From a virus, in IMG/VR virus record IMGVR_UViG_3300037010_003065, positions 1 through 57,344 of that record: 57,344 nucleotides of DNA. The stretch is one strand, 5' to 3'. Shown here one piece after another: positions 7,228 through 16,100 of this stretch. The notes beneath the pieces are model-generated. The model was given only the letters and a program-made list of their open reading frames with translations, had not been told where the DNA came from and did no database searches. The first letter of the stretch is position 1, and every line of letters starts with the position of its first letter. Both the position numbers and the translations under genes were made by a program.

Positions 7228-7587
7228 ATGCTTCAAAAAGTGCTAGATTTCATCCGGGAAGGGGCGATCGCCACTTCAGGCCCCGCCAAGTGGGGGTTTG
7301 AGCAGGTGTGCGCGTACCGGGCCAACGTGGCACTGGGAGAACTCACCTCCCTCGCTCTCGCTACGATCATCCCCCTTGCCGTAGTTTTATACTTTGTCCC
7401 ATGTATCAAGAAGGGCATGAATATGAGGGGTAGTAGTTTTTGGTGTGAAGTTGGTGCCCCAACGGTTTGTATTGTCCTTTCCATTATTTGTATTGGTTCT
7501 TCAATCGCTTTTCTCTGCCGACTACCAACCGATCTCGCTACAATCCGCACCCCTGCCGGGTCTGTTTTAAGTGAGTTGGCCAAATGA
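7228..7587 (+). CDS. Membrane protein, unknown (119 aa)
   Basis: ATG at 7228 follows GGAGGG by 5 bases. Two strong hydrophobic segments are visible: SLALATIIPLAVVLYFVPCI (about residues 41-60) and PTVCIVLSIICIGSSIAFLC (about 77-97), joined by a short basic loop (KKGMNMRGSSFW). The N-terminal 40 residues look cytoplasmic and amphipathic. No family recognised. Positioned within the small-gene cluster. Confidence 0.65.
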   Translation: MLQKVLDFIREGAIATSGPAKWGFEQVCAYRANVALGELTSLALATIIPLAVVLYFVPCIKKGMNMRGSSFWCEVGAPTVCIVLSIICIGSSIAFLCRLPTDLATIRTPAGSVLSELAK

Positions 7588-7646
7588 AGATGGAACCTGT
7601 TGGACGCCGAGAACCCATGCGTCCGCATTGAACGGGAGGTTAGGCG

Positions 7647-7925
7647 ATGGATGCAGGTAGCTCTATGACATTAACCATTAACGGACTAACCGCAGATCAA
7701 TGGGCGTTCGCAAGGGCAGTCGCCGGGTTGGTCTCACAGAACCTTGAAGACCGCGAAGCTTGCACGGCGCGGGAGGCCCGCCTACAGACTCGTATCAACA
7801 AGCTGGAGGAGTTTATTTGCAACAGTGGAGGATTGGTCAATGAATGGGCCAAGACCTGTCCGTTCGGAACAAAGATGGCGGACCACATCAAGGGCAAACT
7901 CTATGAATGGTTGAAGCATAATTGA
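7647..7925 (+). CDS. Hypothetical protein (92 aa)
   Basis: ATG at 7647 follows GGGAGG by 7 bases. The protein MDAGSSMTLTINGLTADQWAFARAVAGLV ... contains a likely coiled-coil helix (NLEDREACTAREARLQTRINKLEEFIC) and a C-terminal helix ending GKLYEWLKHN. No recognised family. Confidence 0.65.
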   Translation: MDAGSSMTLTINGLTADQWAFARAVAGLVSQNLEDREACTAREARLQTRINKLEEFICNSGGLVNEWAKTCPFGTKMADHIKGKLYEWLKHN

Positions 7926-8022
7926 TTTTTGATCTGCCAGATGGTTGCGCTATTCAAGATGAGTCAAGATTTCTCCGGTCATTAGATTGAAGAGCTTGTT
8001 AGCGGCGGATCGGGAGGTTGGT

Positions 8023-8256
8023 GTGAAGCATCTTGATTATTTCTGGCTACGTACTACCATAAAGATTACAGTGATTGTTTTCGTATTCCAGCTATTGCTT
8101 ACCGTGACAGGTGTTGCGACTAGAGAGCCAGGTTTTGAGTGGGTAATATGGGCAGCATTTGCCGGTTTCTGTGCGGCCATTGCTTATATCGTATTAGTTG
8201 CGCGCCGAAATCGTCAAAATGCCACCTCAAAGGAGATACCATGGCGAAGACAGTAA
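8023..8256 (+). CDS. Small membrane protein (77 aa)
   Basis: GTG at 8023 is preferred because GGGAGG lies 5 bases upstream; a TTG at 7987 lacks a site. Two membrane spans are visible: TIKITVIVFVFQLLLTVTGVA and FEWVIWAAFAGFCAAIAYIVL, followed by a basic tail VARRNRQNATSK. It ends 16 bases inside the next gene. Function unknown. Confidence 0.6.
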   Translation: MKHLDYFWLRTTIKITVIVFVFQLLLTVTGVATREPGFEWVIWAAFAGFCAAIAYIVLVARRNRQNATSKEIPWRRQ

Positions 8257-8423
8257 CCACCTTTATTAAATTATCACGAGTCCCTATCGTGGGGGAGATG
8301 ATTGGTTTATCCAAAGAGGATTCAGCTAAGGTGGATGGAGCTAAGTATGTTAGAGTGACCTCTATCATCCATACCGACCGAGCTGAAGGTCAGAGTGCCA
8401 TAGTGAAGGCTATGGTTGTATGA
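8241..8423 (+). CDS. Small hypothetical protein (60 aa)
   Basis: ATG at 8241 follows AAAGGAG by 5 bases and overlaps the upstream membrane-protein gene, which argues for coupling. The product MAKTVTTFIKLSRVPIVGEMIGLSKEDSAK... looks like a compact alpha/beta protein. No family recognised. Confidence 0.65.
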   Translation: MAKTVTTFIKLSRVPIVGEMIGLSKEDSAKVDGAKYVRVTSIIHTDRAEGQSAIVKAMVV

Positions 8424-8451
8424 GAACGGTCCCTGGATCTTCCGAGAAAGG

Positions 8452-8577
8452 ATGGACCTTCAGACCCTGATCTACAAACTTTCAGCGGCTATTAGAGAAG
8501 GGTGGGTGTCTGTGGTCTGTACAGCGACAACATTGCGCAAATCTCTTTCGTACGCAGATGTCTTGGCGTTGGTGTAA
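8452..8577 (+). CDS. Possible 41-residue protein
   Basis: ATG at 8452, directly preceded by GAGAAAGG, opens a 41-codon frame (MDLQTLIYKLSAAIREGWVS...) that ends TAA at 8575-8577, 2 bases before the start of the next large gene. The translation has a plausible amphipathic helix followed by a hydrophobic stretch. The weak spacing of the ribosome binding site makes this tentative. Confidence 0.4.
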   Translation: MDLQTLIYKLSAAIREGWVSVVCTATTLRKSLSYADVLALV

Positions 8578-8579
8578 GC

Positions 8580-9833
8580 ATGATTCAGTCGCTTCAGGTC
8601 CTCAACAGCACTGGTTTTGGTCGCCGTGACCTCTACTGGGTTGACGATCCTGCGAAAGAAGTCGTGGGCTACAACGTCTACAGGGCTTTCGATAGTCCAG
8701 ACAACTGGATCAAGCTCACGCGCAACGGTCCAGTGCCTGGCCACAGCTATCGCGACCAGACACGGTTGAAGGAGATCACATACACAGTCCAGGATGAAGA
8801 CTGGACTGAGCGAGGTGAGCAGGGACGCTGGATCTTCCAGGTGCCTGAGGGCATGTTCTACACCCTCCTCCGCGGTCGACCGATCTGTGCTATGGACAGT
8901 TCCGACATCACGCTCATCGTCGACGGCAATGAAGTTTCTGCCGCACGCGTGGATGGACAAGAAGGCGTGGTGTGGCTCCCGCAGGTCATCACTCTGAGTC
9001 GCGATGGATCCAGAGACGAGCGCCAGCAGGTAAAACCTCCGTCAGAGGTCATCATTACCTACCGCATCATCGAAGACAGCGTCGGCATCTACCTTGATGG
9101 CACCAGGACGTTCTACACCGTCGTGCCTGTGCTCGCCAGTGGGCAGGAGCAGCACCCGGTCGGCGCGAAGGGAACGCCGTACGTCGATACGCTCCAGGTC
9201 GACGCCATGGACTACATGCAAGCGGAGATGGTGCGGCGCAACGCCTGGATTTTCGAGATGGGCGGCGAGCCTGCGTTCCTCCTCTTCCGCCGCACGAAGG
9301 GCGAATGGTGCAGCTGTCAGAACACAGGCCTCAATCAAGCCCGCACCGGGTGCCCGAGTTGCTACGAGACGGGAATCGTCGGCGGCTACTACGGGCCCGT
9401 CGACATCTACTTCATTGACCCCGATACTGGAACGTCGTTTGAGGTTGAAGAGGGCGGTCGGAAGGTCACACGTCAGAGTCGTTCATTCCTGGGACCATCC
9501 CCAATCGTACAGAGCGGCGACCTCATCTGCCGTCGAAACGGTGAACGCTTAGTCGTCTCTAATGTCACCTACAAATCTCCGCGCGGCGTGTTGCTGCAGC
9601 AGGAGTTCGATGTCGAGCTCCTGAACATCAATGACACCCGCTACAAGATCCCGCTCTATACTGACGAGGCGACAGTTCCATTCGCGCCGGCGTTCACGCC
9701 TGTCAATGACGGCATCACTCATCCAGCGAATGAGCCTGTCACGAACCCGTTAACAGACCCGACCAAGCTCTGGGAAAATAAGGACAAAGTCCCTCAGGGG
9801 CGGACTGTTGTGTTTGGTAACATACAATCCTGA
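8580..9833 (+). CDS. Virion-region protein with fibronectin-III-like N-terminus and Cys cluster
   Basis: ATG at 8580 is the start most consistent with the upstream short frame; the ribosome binding site is weak. The 417-residue protein opens with an FN3-like segment (DLYWVDDPAKEVVGYNVYRAFDSPDNW ... SYRDQT). Around residue 245 comes a four-Cys cluster CSCQNTG ... CPSCYETG, likely a zinc knuckle. The rest is beta-rich (VQSGDLICRRNGERLVVSNVTYKS). FN3 modules are common in tail and baseplate proteins, and the gene precedes the tail sheath region, so a neck, baseplate or tail-surface role is inferred. Confidence 0.72.
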   Translation: MIQSLQVLNSTGFGRRDLYWVDDPAKEVVGYNVYRAFDSPDNWIKLTRNGPVPGHSYRDQTRLKEITYTVQDEDWTERGEQGRWIFQVPEGMFYTLLRGRPICAMDSSDITLIVDGNEVSAARVDGQEGVVWLPQVITLSRDGSRDERQQVKPPSEVIITYRIIEDSVGIYLDGTRTFYTVVPVLASGQEQHPVGAKGTPYVDTLQVDAMDYMQAEMVRRNAWIFEMGGEPAFLLFRRTKGEWCSCQNTGLNQARTGCPSCYETGIVGGYYGPVDIYFIDPDTGTSFEVEEGGRKVTRQSRSFLGPSPIVQSGDLICRRNGERLVVSNVTYKSPRGVLLQQEFDVELLNINDTRYKIPLYTDEATVPFAPAFTPVNDGITHPANEPVTNPLTDPTKLWENKDKVPQGRTVVFGNIQS

Positions 9834-9864
9834 TTTTCGTAACCTCTAAGAGAAGGAGTTCCGT

Positions 9865-11112
9865 ATGCACAAACTCGTTGCGGCCATCGGAGACTTGGTC
9901 AAGGCCGAACCCCTGACGTTGGGCCCAACGGTCAACGACCTGGAAGCCTCCAAGGACAGCCCCATCGGCGGCGATCACACGTTCTACACCTACTTCGTGC
10001 CTGGCGCCATTTTCCAGGCGAAGGATGGCACCATCTGGCACCTCGAGACCGTGAACGACTTCGGCATGTGCCGGATCCGGAACGCCTGGTACCCCCGTGA
10101 GGAGGCGACCATCCCAGTCGCCGACATCCGTCGGTCCATCGACTCCTGGATCGTGCCGGTGCAGCAGAAGGTCACGGACCTCGAAGAAGGCATCGAGATG
10201 GAGAAGGGCTCCGCGAAAAGGGCTGCTGGCGTCGTAGCTGCTCACCCGCGGTACGATTACAAGTTGGATCCAGCTACGGTGACGGACGAAGATTTGGCGA
10301 AGCTGAAGGCCCAAAGCGATGAACGGGCCCGCAGATGGGAGCGGGAGAAGGCGGAATTCTCCGGCAAAGATGGACAGCTACCGCCCAGGTCCGTGCCACC
10401 TTCCAGCGTCACTGGCAGCAAGAGCGTCGCGGCCACTGACAAGCTTCGCCCTTTCACAAACAATGACTGGATGGGTTTCGCTGGAGTCTCTGAGTTCCCT
10501 GACGGATCTCAGCCGATGATCGGCGAAGTGAAGCTGAGCGACTGGCCCGAAGAGACCGAGCACATGAGCGCGACCATCATCGTGGGCGGTGACGACTCTA
10601 GCGCCGAATCCGATCCTGAGTGCTTCGTGCAGGTTCTTTCTGTCGATGGCGGCTACTTCTGGAAGTCCTTCAAGACGAAGGAAGAAGCGGTCAGGGTCGG
10701 TGAGACCATTGCCTCGAAGCCTTCCATCTCGCATGTTGATCTTGTGCACATGGGCTTCGATGAAAGCAACTTCACCGACGAAGGCCACGCCAAGATCGAG
10801 CGCGACAAGGACAACGTCAGCCGTCGCGAAATCGGCGATGAGCTCGGCCATAAGGGCGCAAGCGCGAAGTCTGCCGCCTACACCCCAGAAGAGTGGATCT
10901 ACGACGTGAAGGTCGACGTCAACGAGAATGCCAGCGCTAAGAATATGGCGGGCATGGACGCACTCGCGTTGACCATGACAGTCGAAACATCCTCCGGCCA
11001 ACATCATGACCTCGTCCTCGATCGCAACACCGCCCAGATCCTCATTAGGCGCCTGCAGAACGGTCTCGAAGAAATGGCCGACTGGGGTGGCCAGGACGAG
11101 AATAACGCGTAA
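9865..11112 (+). CDS. Virion-region protein, function unknown (415 aa)
   Basis: ATG at 9865 follows AAGGAG by 6 bases. The N-terminal ~100 residues form a compact-looking beta domain (FVPGAIFQAKDGTIWHLETVNDFGMCRIRNAWYPREEATIPVADIRR); later parts include charged linkers and a C-terminal domain (VKVDVNENA..., QILIRRLQNGLEEMADWGGQDENN). The segment VTDEDLAKLKAQSDERARR recalls the DEDK motif of neighbouring proteins but is much less conserved. Ala/Lys linkers (AKSAAYTPEEW) also recur in this region. No family recognised. Confidence 0.7.
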   Translation: MHKLVAAIGDLVKAEPLTLGPTVNDLEASKDSPIGGDHTFYTYFVPGAIFQAKDGTIWHLETVNDFGMCRIRNAWYPREEATIPVADIRRSIDSWIVPVQQKVTDLEEGIEMEKGSAKRAAGVVAAHPRYDYKLDPATVTDEDLAKLKAQSDERARRWEREKAEFSGKDGQLPPRSVPPSSVTGSKSVAATDKLRPFTNNDWMGFAGVSEFPDGSQPMIGEVKLSDWPEETEHMSATIIVGGDDSSAESDPECFVQVLSVDGGYFWKSFKTKEEAVRVGETIASKPSISHVDLVHMGFDESNFTDEGHAKIERDKDNVSRREIGDELGHKGASAKSAAYTPEEWIYDVKVDVNENASAKNMAGMDALALTMTVETSSGQHHDLVLDRNTAQILIRRLQNGLEEMADWGGQDENNA

Positions 11113-11121
11113 GGGCGCGCC

Positions 11122-12651
11122 ATGACCATGGATCTGACTGGCGCGGGTCTTCTGACGTTCTTGATCCGTGAGATTAGGTACATCGCCGCGCAGCATCCAC
11201 GATTCAAGGACAACAACGGGGAAGCGCTCGTCGCCTACTCCAACCTCATCAGCTTCAGCGATGTGAAGATCCAGGTTTCGAACCTGTCGTCTTCTGGTAC
11301 TAGGCTTAGTCCCGATAACTTCTTCGCGACTCAGATGGGTCGCATGACGGTTGCGAAGATCGAAACGAAGCCCGGTCATTTCATCGAGTGGGCCCGTGAG
11401 ATGGACCCCAACAACGTTCTACCTGAACCTGGCATCTACTACTACAACGTTGATGCGGTCGATGAGAAGGAGCAGACGGTCTCTTTCACATCGCAGGCGT
11501 ACAAGTGGTACCAGGGAGAGAAGGAGTTCGCAGAGGGCTCGTTCATTTCGGTGTCACCCGGCATCGACACTGCTGGCATCGTGTTCTCGGATCCGAGCGT
11601 CAAGTTCGTCCCGATGCTTGCGAAGATCCAGCTCCTCACATACGTTGCGCCTGACACAACTCTCAGCCTCGGCTCTCGCGTTCTTGTTCCTGGTGAGGAT
11701 TACTGGGTATCACGTGAACGCACTAAGGTAATCGCGACTACGCGCGGTGGGACAGAATTTATTCCGTATCCGAAAGGCTTCGAGCGTTTGGATCTATTTA
11801 TAGATGACCGGTGCCTGCGCCAAGGGTCTGACTACTGGATTCAAAGCAACGGCATCAGGCTCGGTGATCTCACGCCCGTGGGCCGTGAAGTCCTTGCGCG
11901 CGGCCCCTTTCGTGAAGATCCAGCTGTCGAGGGATTCGTGAACCCTGAGAACAAGCTTGACTTCGCCGTTGATGTCAACCACGAGCTGGTGAAGGATCAA
12001 ACCGTCTACTACCTCAATCGCGTCTTCCACGACGCGAGCGATCTCGTCATTACTTCTGACAGCGTCTGGCTTCGCGTCCTCGCAACACCCGGAACCAAGA
12101 TCGAATGGGAAGCGCGTGTCGCAGGCCCTCTCGACACTGTACAAGCCACGAAGATGATGACGTCGCGGAACATCCTTCCTGGCGCGGAGATCGCAATCGG
12201 CGACCGAGTGGTGGTCGGGGATCAGTGTGCCATCGTTGTAGCGCCGGAGACGTGTGAAACCTACGAGATTTATGGTTCGAAGGAGAATGTGTCTTTCGAA
12301 TTGGAGGTCAGCACCAACGACGTCATCACGACATCCGAACTCGCGGAGCTCCTGCGAACATACTTCGCCGTGACTGGCCGCGATCGACTGGAGTCGGCAG
12401 GCATCACCGTCTTCGAAGTCACGAAGTCCTACAGAGGTGAACAGAAGGACGCATCTGGCACCTCCGCTCGTCACATGGCGACCGTCTCAATTCAAGCAGC
12501 CGCTGACTGGGAATTCTACAAACCCCTTGTCACACGCATGGACTGGGGCGATCTTGAAGTCGACACCAATTCGAGTCTACCCGGGAATCCTTCAGTGCAA
12601 GGGCGGTATCGTCAATTTGGGGCTTTTGTTTTTGTCCCCTCTTACAGCTGA
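11122..12651 (+). CDS. Virion-region protein, function unknown (509 aa)
   Basis: Starts MTMDLTGAGLLTFLIREIRYIAAQHP at 11122, 9 bases after the upstream stop; the ribosome binding site is weak (GGGCG). The protein is beta-rich with repeated turns (LGSRVLVPGEDYWVSRERTKV; LFIDDRCLRQGSDYWIQSNGIRLGD), two similar hairpins that suggest an internal duplication around residues 180-250. The C-terminal ~150 residues (DVITTSELAELLRTYFAVTGRDR) are mixed. The location between virion proteins and the tail sheath suggests a neck or tail-completion protein; this is inference. Confidence 0.7.
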   Translation: MTMDLTGAGLLTFLIREIRYIAAQHPRFKDNNGEALVAYSNLISFSDVKIQVSNLSSSGTRLSPDNFFATQMGRMTVAKIETKPGHFIEWAREMDPNNVLPEPGIYYYNVDAVDEKEQTVSFTSQAYKWYQGEKEFAEGSFISVSPGIDTAGIVFSDPSVKFVPMLAKIQLLTYVAPDTTLSLGSRVLVPGEDYWVSRERTKVIATTRGGTEFIPYPKGFERLDLFIDDRCLRQGSDYWIQSNGIRLGDLTPVGREVLARGPFREDPAVEGFVNPENKLDFAVDVNHELVKDQTVYYLNRVFHDASDLVITSDSVWLRVLATPGTKIEWEARVAGPLDTVQATKMMTSRNILPGAEIAIGDRVVVGDQCAIVVAPETCETYEIYGSKENVSFELEVSTNDVITTSELAELLRTYFAVTGRDRLESAGITVFEVTKSYRGEQKDASGTSARHMATVSIQAAADWEFYKPLVTRMDWGDLEVDTNSSLPGNPSVQGRYRQFGAFVFVPSYS

Positions 12652-12661
12652 GGAAGCTTCG

Positions 12662-13087
12662 ATGCCAATCCGTGAGTACAGGTGCAGCACTTGTGACGCT
12701 CTGACAGAGCAAATTCTGAACATGTCGGATGAGATTCCGCCGAAGATCAAGTGCAAGCGCTGCGGCTCCGACGCCCAGCTCCGAACGTACTCGACCTTCG
12801 CAATCTCCCGCGAAGGCTCCGACAATGCCCCCATAGACATCGCTATCGGTCGAGACGCTCGCGCCCGTTGGGATGACATCCACGCTCGCCAGGAGCAGCG
12901 CGACAAGGTGCGTGTGTCCTCCGGTCAAGTCGGCATCGTGGCCACAGGGCGCAATGAATTCGCTCCCATCACGGAGCAGCAGAAGGCATTACGCACGGAA
13001 GTACACGAAGCACTGGAATCGCGGGGAGACAAGCGTATGTCTGGCTCCGGCACTCCGTCAGTGGCCGACATAGAAAAGACCTGGTGA
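12662..13087 (+). CDS. FmdB-like zinc-ribbon protein (141 aa)
   Basis: ATG at 12662 follows GAGGAAGC. The first ~45 residues match the FmdB-type zinc ribbon: MPIREYRCSTCDALTEQ ... PPKIKCKRCGSDAQLRTYS, with CxxC pairs at about residues 8-11 and 31-34. The C-terminal part is charged and helical (ARARWDDIHARQEQRDKVR ...). FmdB-like proteins are widespread small zinc proteins in phages and bacteria, usually of unknown role. A frame open from 12437 covers the same codons but its upstream part only shadows the previous gene. Confidence 0.8.
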   Translation: MPIREYRCSTCDALTEQILNMSDEIPPKIKCKRCGSDAQLRTYSTFAISREGSDNAPIDIAIGRDARARWDDIHARQEQRDKVRVSSGQVGIVATGRNEFAPITEQQKALRTEVHEALESRGDKRMSGSGTPSVADIEKTW

Positions 13088-13132
13088 TTTTTCAGGCCCT
13101 GTAGCCGAAGCGGCGCGAAAGCGAACTTCCTG

Positions 13133-13150
13133 AGTCCTCAGATGAGGACT
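13133..13150 (+). promoter_or_regulatory. Hairpin upstream of the tail sheath gene
   Basis: Perfect 8-bp inverted repeat AGTCCTCA / TGAGGACT with a 2-base loop, in the 110-base gap before the sheath start. It is not followed by a T-run, so it is more likely an RNA processing or stability element, or an operator, than a terminator. The rest of the gap shows nothing else apart from the GGGGAG ribosome binding site. Confidence 0.4.
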
Positions 13151-13198
13151 AGCGTTTAGTTCGTGCTCGCGCTACCAACTTCTCGGGGAGACATACAC

Positions 13199-16100
13199 AT
13201 GGGCCTGTTCCAGTCATACACCCAGCCTGGTGTTTACACCAGCGTCAGCATCGAGGATGGGGGCATCTCGCTGTTTGGCGATCAGCGCATCCCGGTTCTG
13301 ATTGGTGAAGGGCAGGAGACGCGTTCTTTCTTGAACGTCGAACTCCACCGCGGATCTTCCAGCGTCGCCGACGACCGTCGGGTCCTGGAGAACCTGAGTG
13401 AGCAGGTGACGGGCACAACCCGTACCTTCACGCTCAAGTACGGTCCCGTCGTGAACGGCAACGGCCAGGGCGTCGTCTCAAACTCGCCCACTGACATCCA
13501 GGTGTACGCGGACGGCAACCCCGTCGTCGTGACTTCCCTGGATGGTGCCGCTCGCACCTTCCAGACGCAGCAGATCTTCGCGGCCGGCACTGACCTCCGC
13601 GCGAACTACTACTTCAAGCGGAAGGACCTCTTCGTCTCCAACGAGAATCTGACCGACCAGGTGCCCGCCTACGCCACTTGGCAATCGGCGACCCGCAACG
13701 GCGATGGCGCTCCAGCTACGCCTGACATGATCCTCAGCCTCGCGCAGCCTGGCTTCAAGGGCAACAACGTCTCCCTCGCTTTTGTGTACACCCCCAGCGC
13801 GCCGAAGCAGGACATCAACGCCGTCTCCGGTATCGGCACCGACACGATTGCGATCGAGCTCGCGAGTCCCAACGGTCGTCGTACTTACAACGACATCAAG
13901 AACCTTATTGAGGCTGGCATTCCCACCCTCTCTAGCTCCAACATCGTCATCAAGTCCCTGAATGTCCTCGTCCTCGACCGCGAGGCCGTTGAAGTCGATG
14001 CCACCAACTTCGAAGGTGGCATCGGCCAGGACACGGACAAGACCTTCAAGGTCATGAATGTGCCTATCGTCGACGGCACCAACGGCGGCGTGGTCACGAT
14101 GAACCCCAAGCACGTGACTGTGAAGGTCAATGGTGTCCAGGTCCCCGTCGCTTCTGTGAACGGCCAGTACGGTATCTTCACTCTCGCGACCGGCGTGCCT
14201 TTCGGCGCTCATCTCGAGGTCAGCTACTACACCAACACCTACCAGGACACCTTCGACGATCTGCCATACGCCAATGTCTCGGCTATCGACATCTGCGGCT
14301 TCGCTCCTGACCGCAACGATTTCATCAACGGTACCGACTTCGTGCTGGACGGCGACCGTATCTACTGGGGCAACGCCTTCAACATCAAGACCGGCGTGTT
14401 CACCCCCGGCTACGCGGCCTTCGACGCCACCCACATCACGCCTACGATGGTGGACGAGTACATGTTCCGTCGTCCTGTTCAGGGTATCGTGGACGGCCGC
14501 AACAACATCTTCAAGCTCGAGGATGTTCCGACCAACGGCGCTGGCACCGTCACCGACAACGTCGACCTCATCAAGGTCTTCGTTGGCGACGATCCGCTCT
14601 CTGCCACCCAGGTCAAGGTCATCCGCCTCATCGGTGCGACCGGTGAAGTCACCCTCCAGATGCCTCCCAGCTTTGGTAAGGGCGTGTGGGCTTCCTACCA
14701 CCGCAACACCCTCATGGACCACAGCTGGACTCTGTCCGTGGTCGTGCCTGGCGTTACCGGTCAGGGTACCTACAAGGTCGTGAACGAGAACGGTGTTGCC
14801 GCTCCCGTCATGAAGTTCGACACCAACGCTTCTCATGTTGCTGACGGCGCCTTCGCTAACACAGGCATCGTCTGGCCCTTTAGCTTCTCTGATCTCCGCG
14901 GCGTTGCTGGTGCGACTCCTAACGAGACCATCACCGTCACCTTCCTCGACGATTTCCTCAGCTACCAGTTCCAGCCTCCCACGGCCGCTTACGCTTCCGT
15001 ACAGGGTCTGATCTTCGTCGCCACCAACCCAGGTGCTGCGGTCAACGGTACTGTCAAGATCGCCTTCGTTGGATCCACCCCGGGTAACGGTGTTGCGGAT
15101 GCGAACGCTGTGACCGTCGCTTCCGCCGCTGGCGTCACCACCGTGACAGTACACATCACCAACACCAACAACAGCACCCGCACCCTTGCTGCGATCCAAG
15201 CTCTGTTCTCTGGCACCAACGTCGTGAACGCTGGCCTCGCCGGTCGCATCCGCTGCAACACCGGCGCTGCTGACCTTGGCGCCCTCGCCGTCGATAGTGC
15301 TCCCGTCGCGCTCACCCTCGGTGCCGATGAAGTCACCCGCCCCTACGCGATCCGCTTCAAGGTCAGCTCCGATCGTGACACTGCCGCGATGGCCCAGGAC
15401 GGTCTCGGCCGCACCGGCGGCGATCCGCGCAACATGAATGAGGGCACCGGCTACATCGGCCAGACCTACCTCGATCCTAGCACAGCCGTTGCCTTCACAA
15501 TCGTCGATCCTACCATTGCGCTGAACGAGTACGGCTACACCAGCCGGCCCAGTCCCAGCTATCGCTTCGCCCCTGGCGACACCCTCGTGTTCACGGCCTC
15601 GAACGCTGAGTCCTTCGTGACCTCCGCCGCTCCTGTGCTCGCGATCCCTGGCCTCCAGCTGGTGGTCAACAACACCTACAACATGAAGATCGGTGACACC
15701 GCTGTCGTCAACACCTACAACAAGGCCGGCAACGAGCCCAAGGTCGGTGAGTTCTACTACCTCTCACTCACCACCGAGAAGCCCGACAGCGACTTCGACG
15801 TCAAGCTCTTCACCAACATCGGCGATGCCTACGCGCTTTATGGTGCACCGACTCCTGAAAACCGTCTGTCCCTGGCGCTCTCCCTCTTCGCTAGCAACAG
15901 TGGATCTGGTCAGATCTTCGCCTGCAAGCAGGTCAAGCGCGATGTCGATGCCGAGCTCGCTTCCGATAATACCTTCATGGAAGCAATCGCGACCCTCGCC
16001 TCACCCCTGCCCGGCAGCGATCGGACCTGTGACGTCGTCGTCACAACCTCCACGAGCCCGGTGGTTCACCAGTACCTCGCCAAGTTCCTGGACACGCAGG

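Noticed and set aside
12599-12640. GGGGCTTTT...TCCCC hairpin-like sequence with T-runs
   Set aside because: It lies within the coding end of the gene at 11122, has a 13-base T-rich loop and no 3' T-tract after the stem.
13478-15199. Long minus-strand open frame (573 codons) opposite the sheath gene
   Set aside because: It is a shadow caused by the C/G-ending codon bias of the sheath gene; its translation is Val/Asp/Gly low-complexity and has no ribosome binding site or neighbours.
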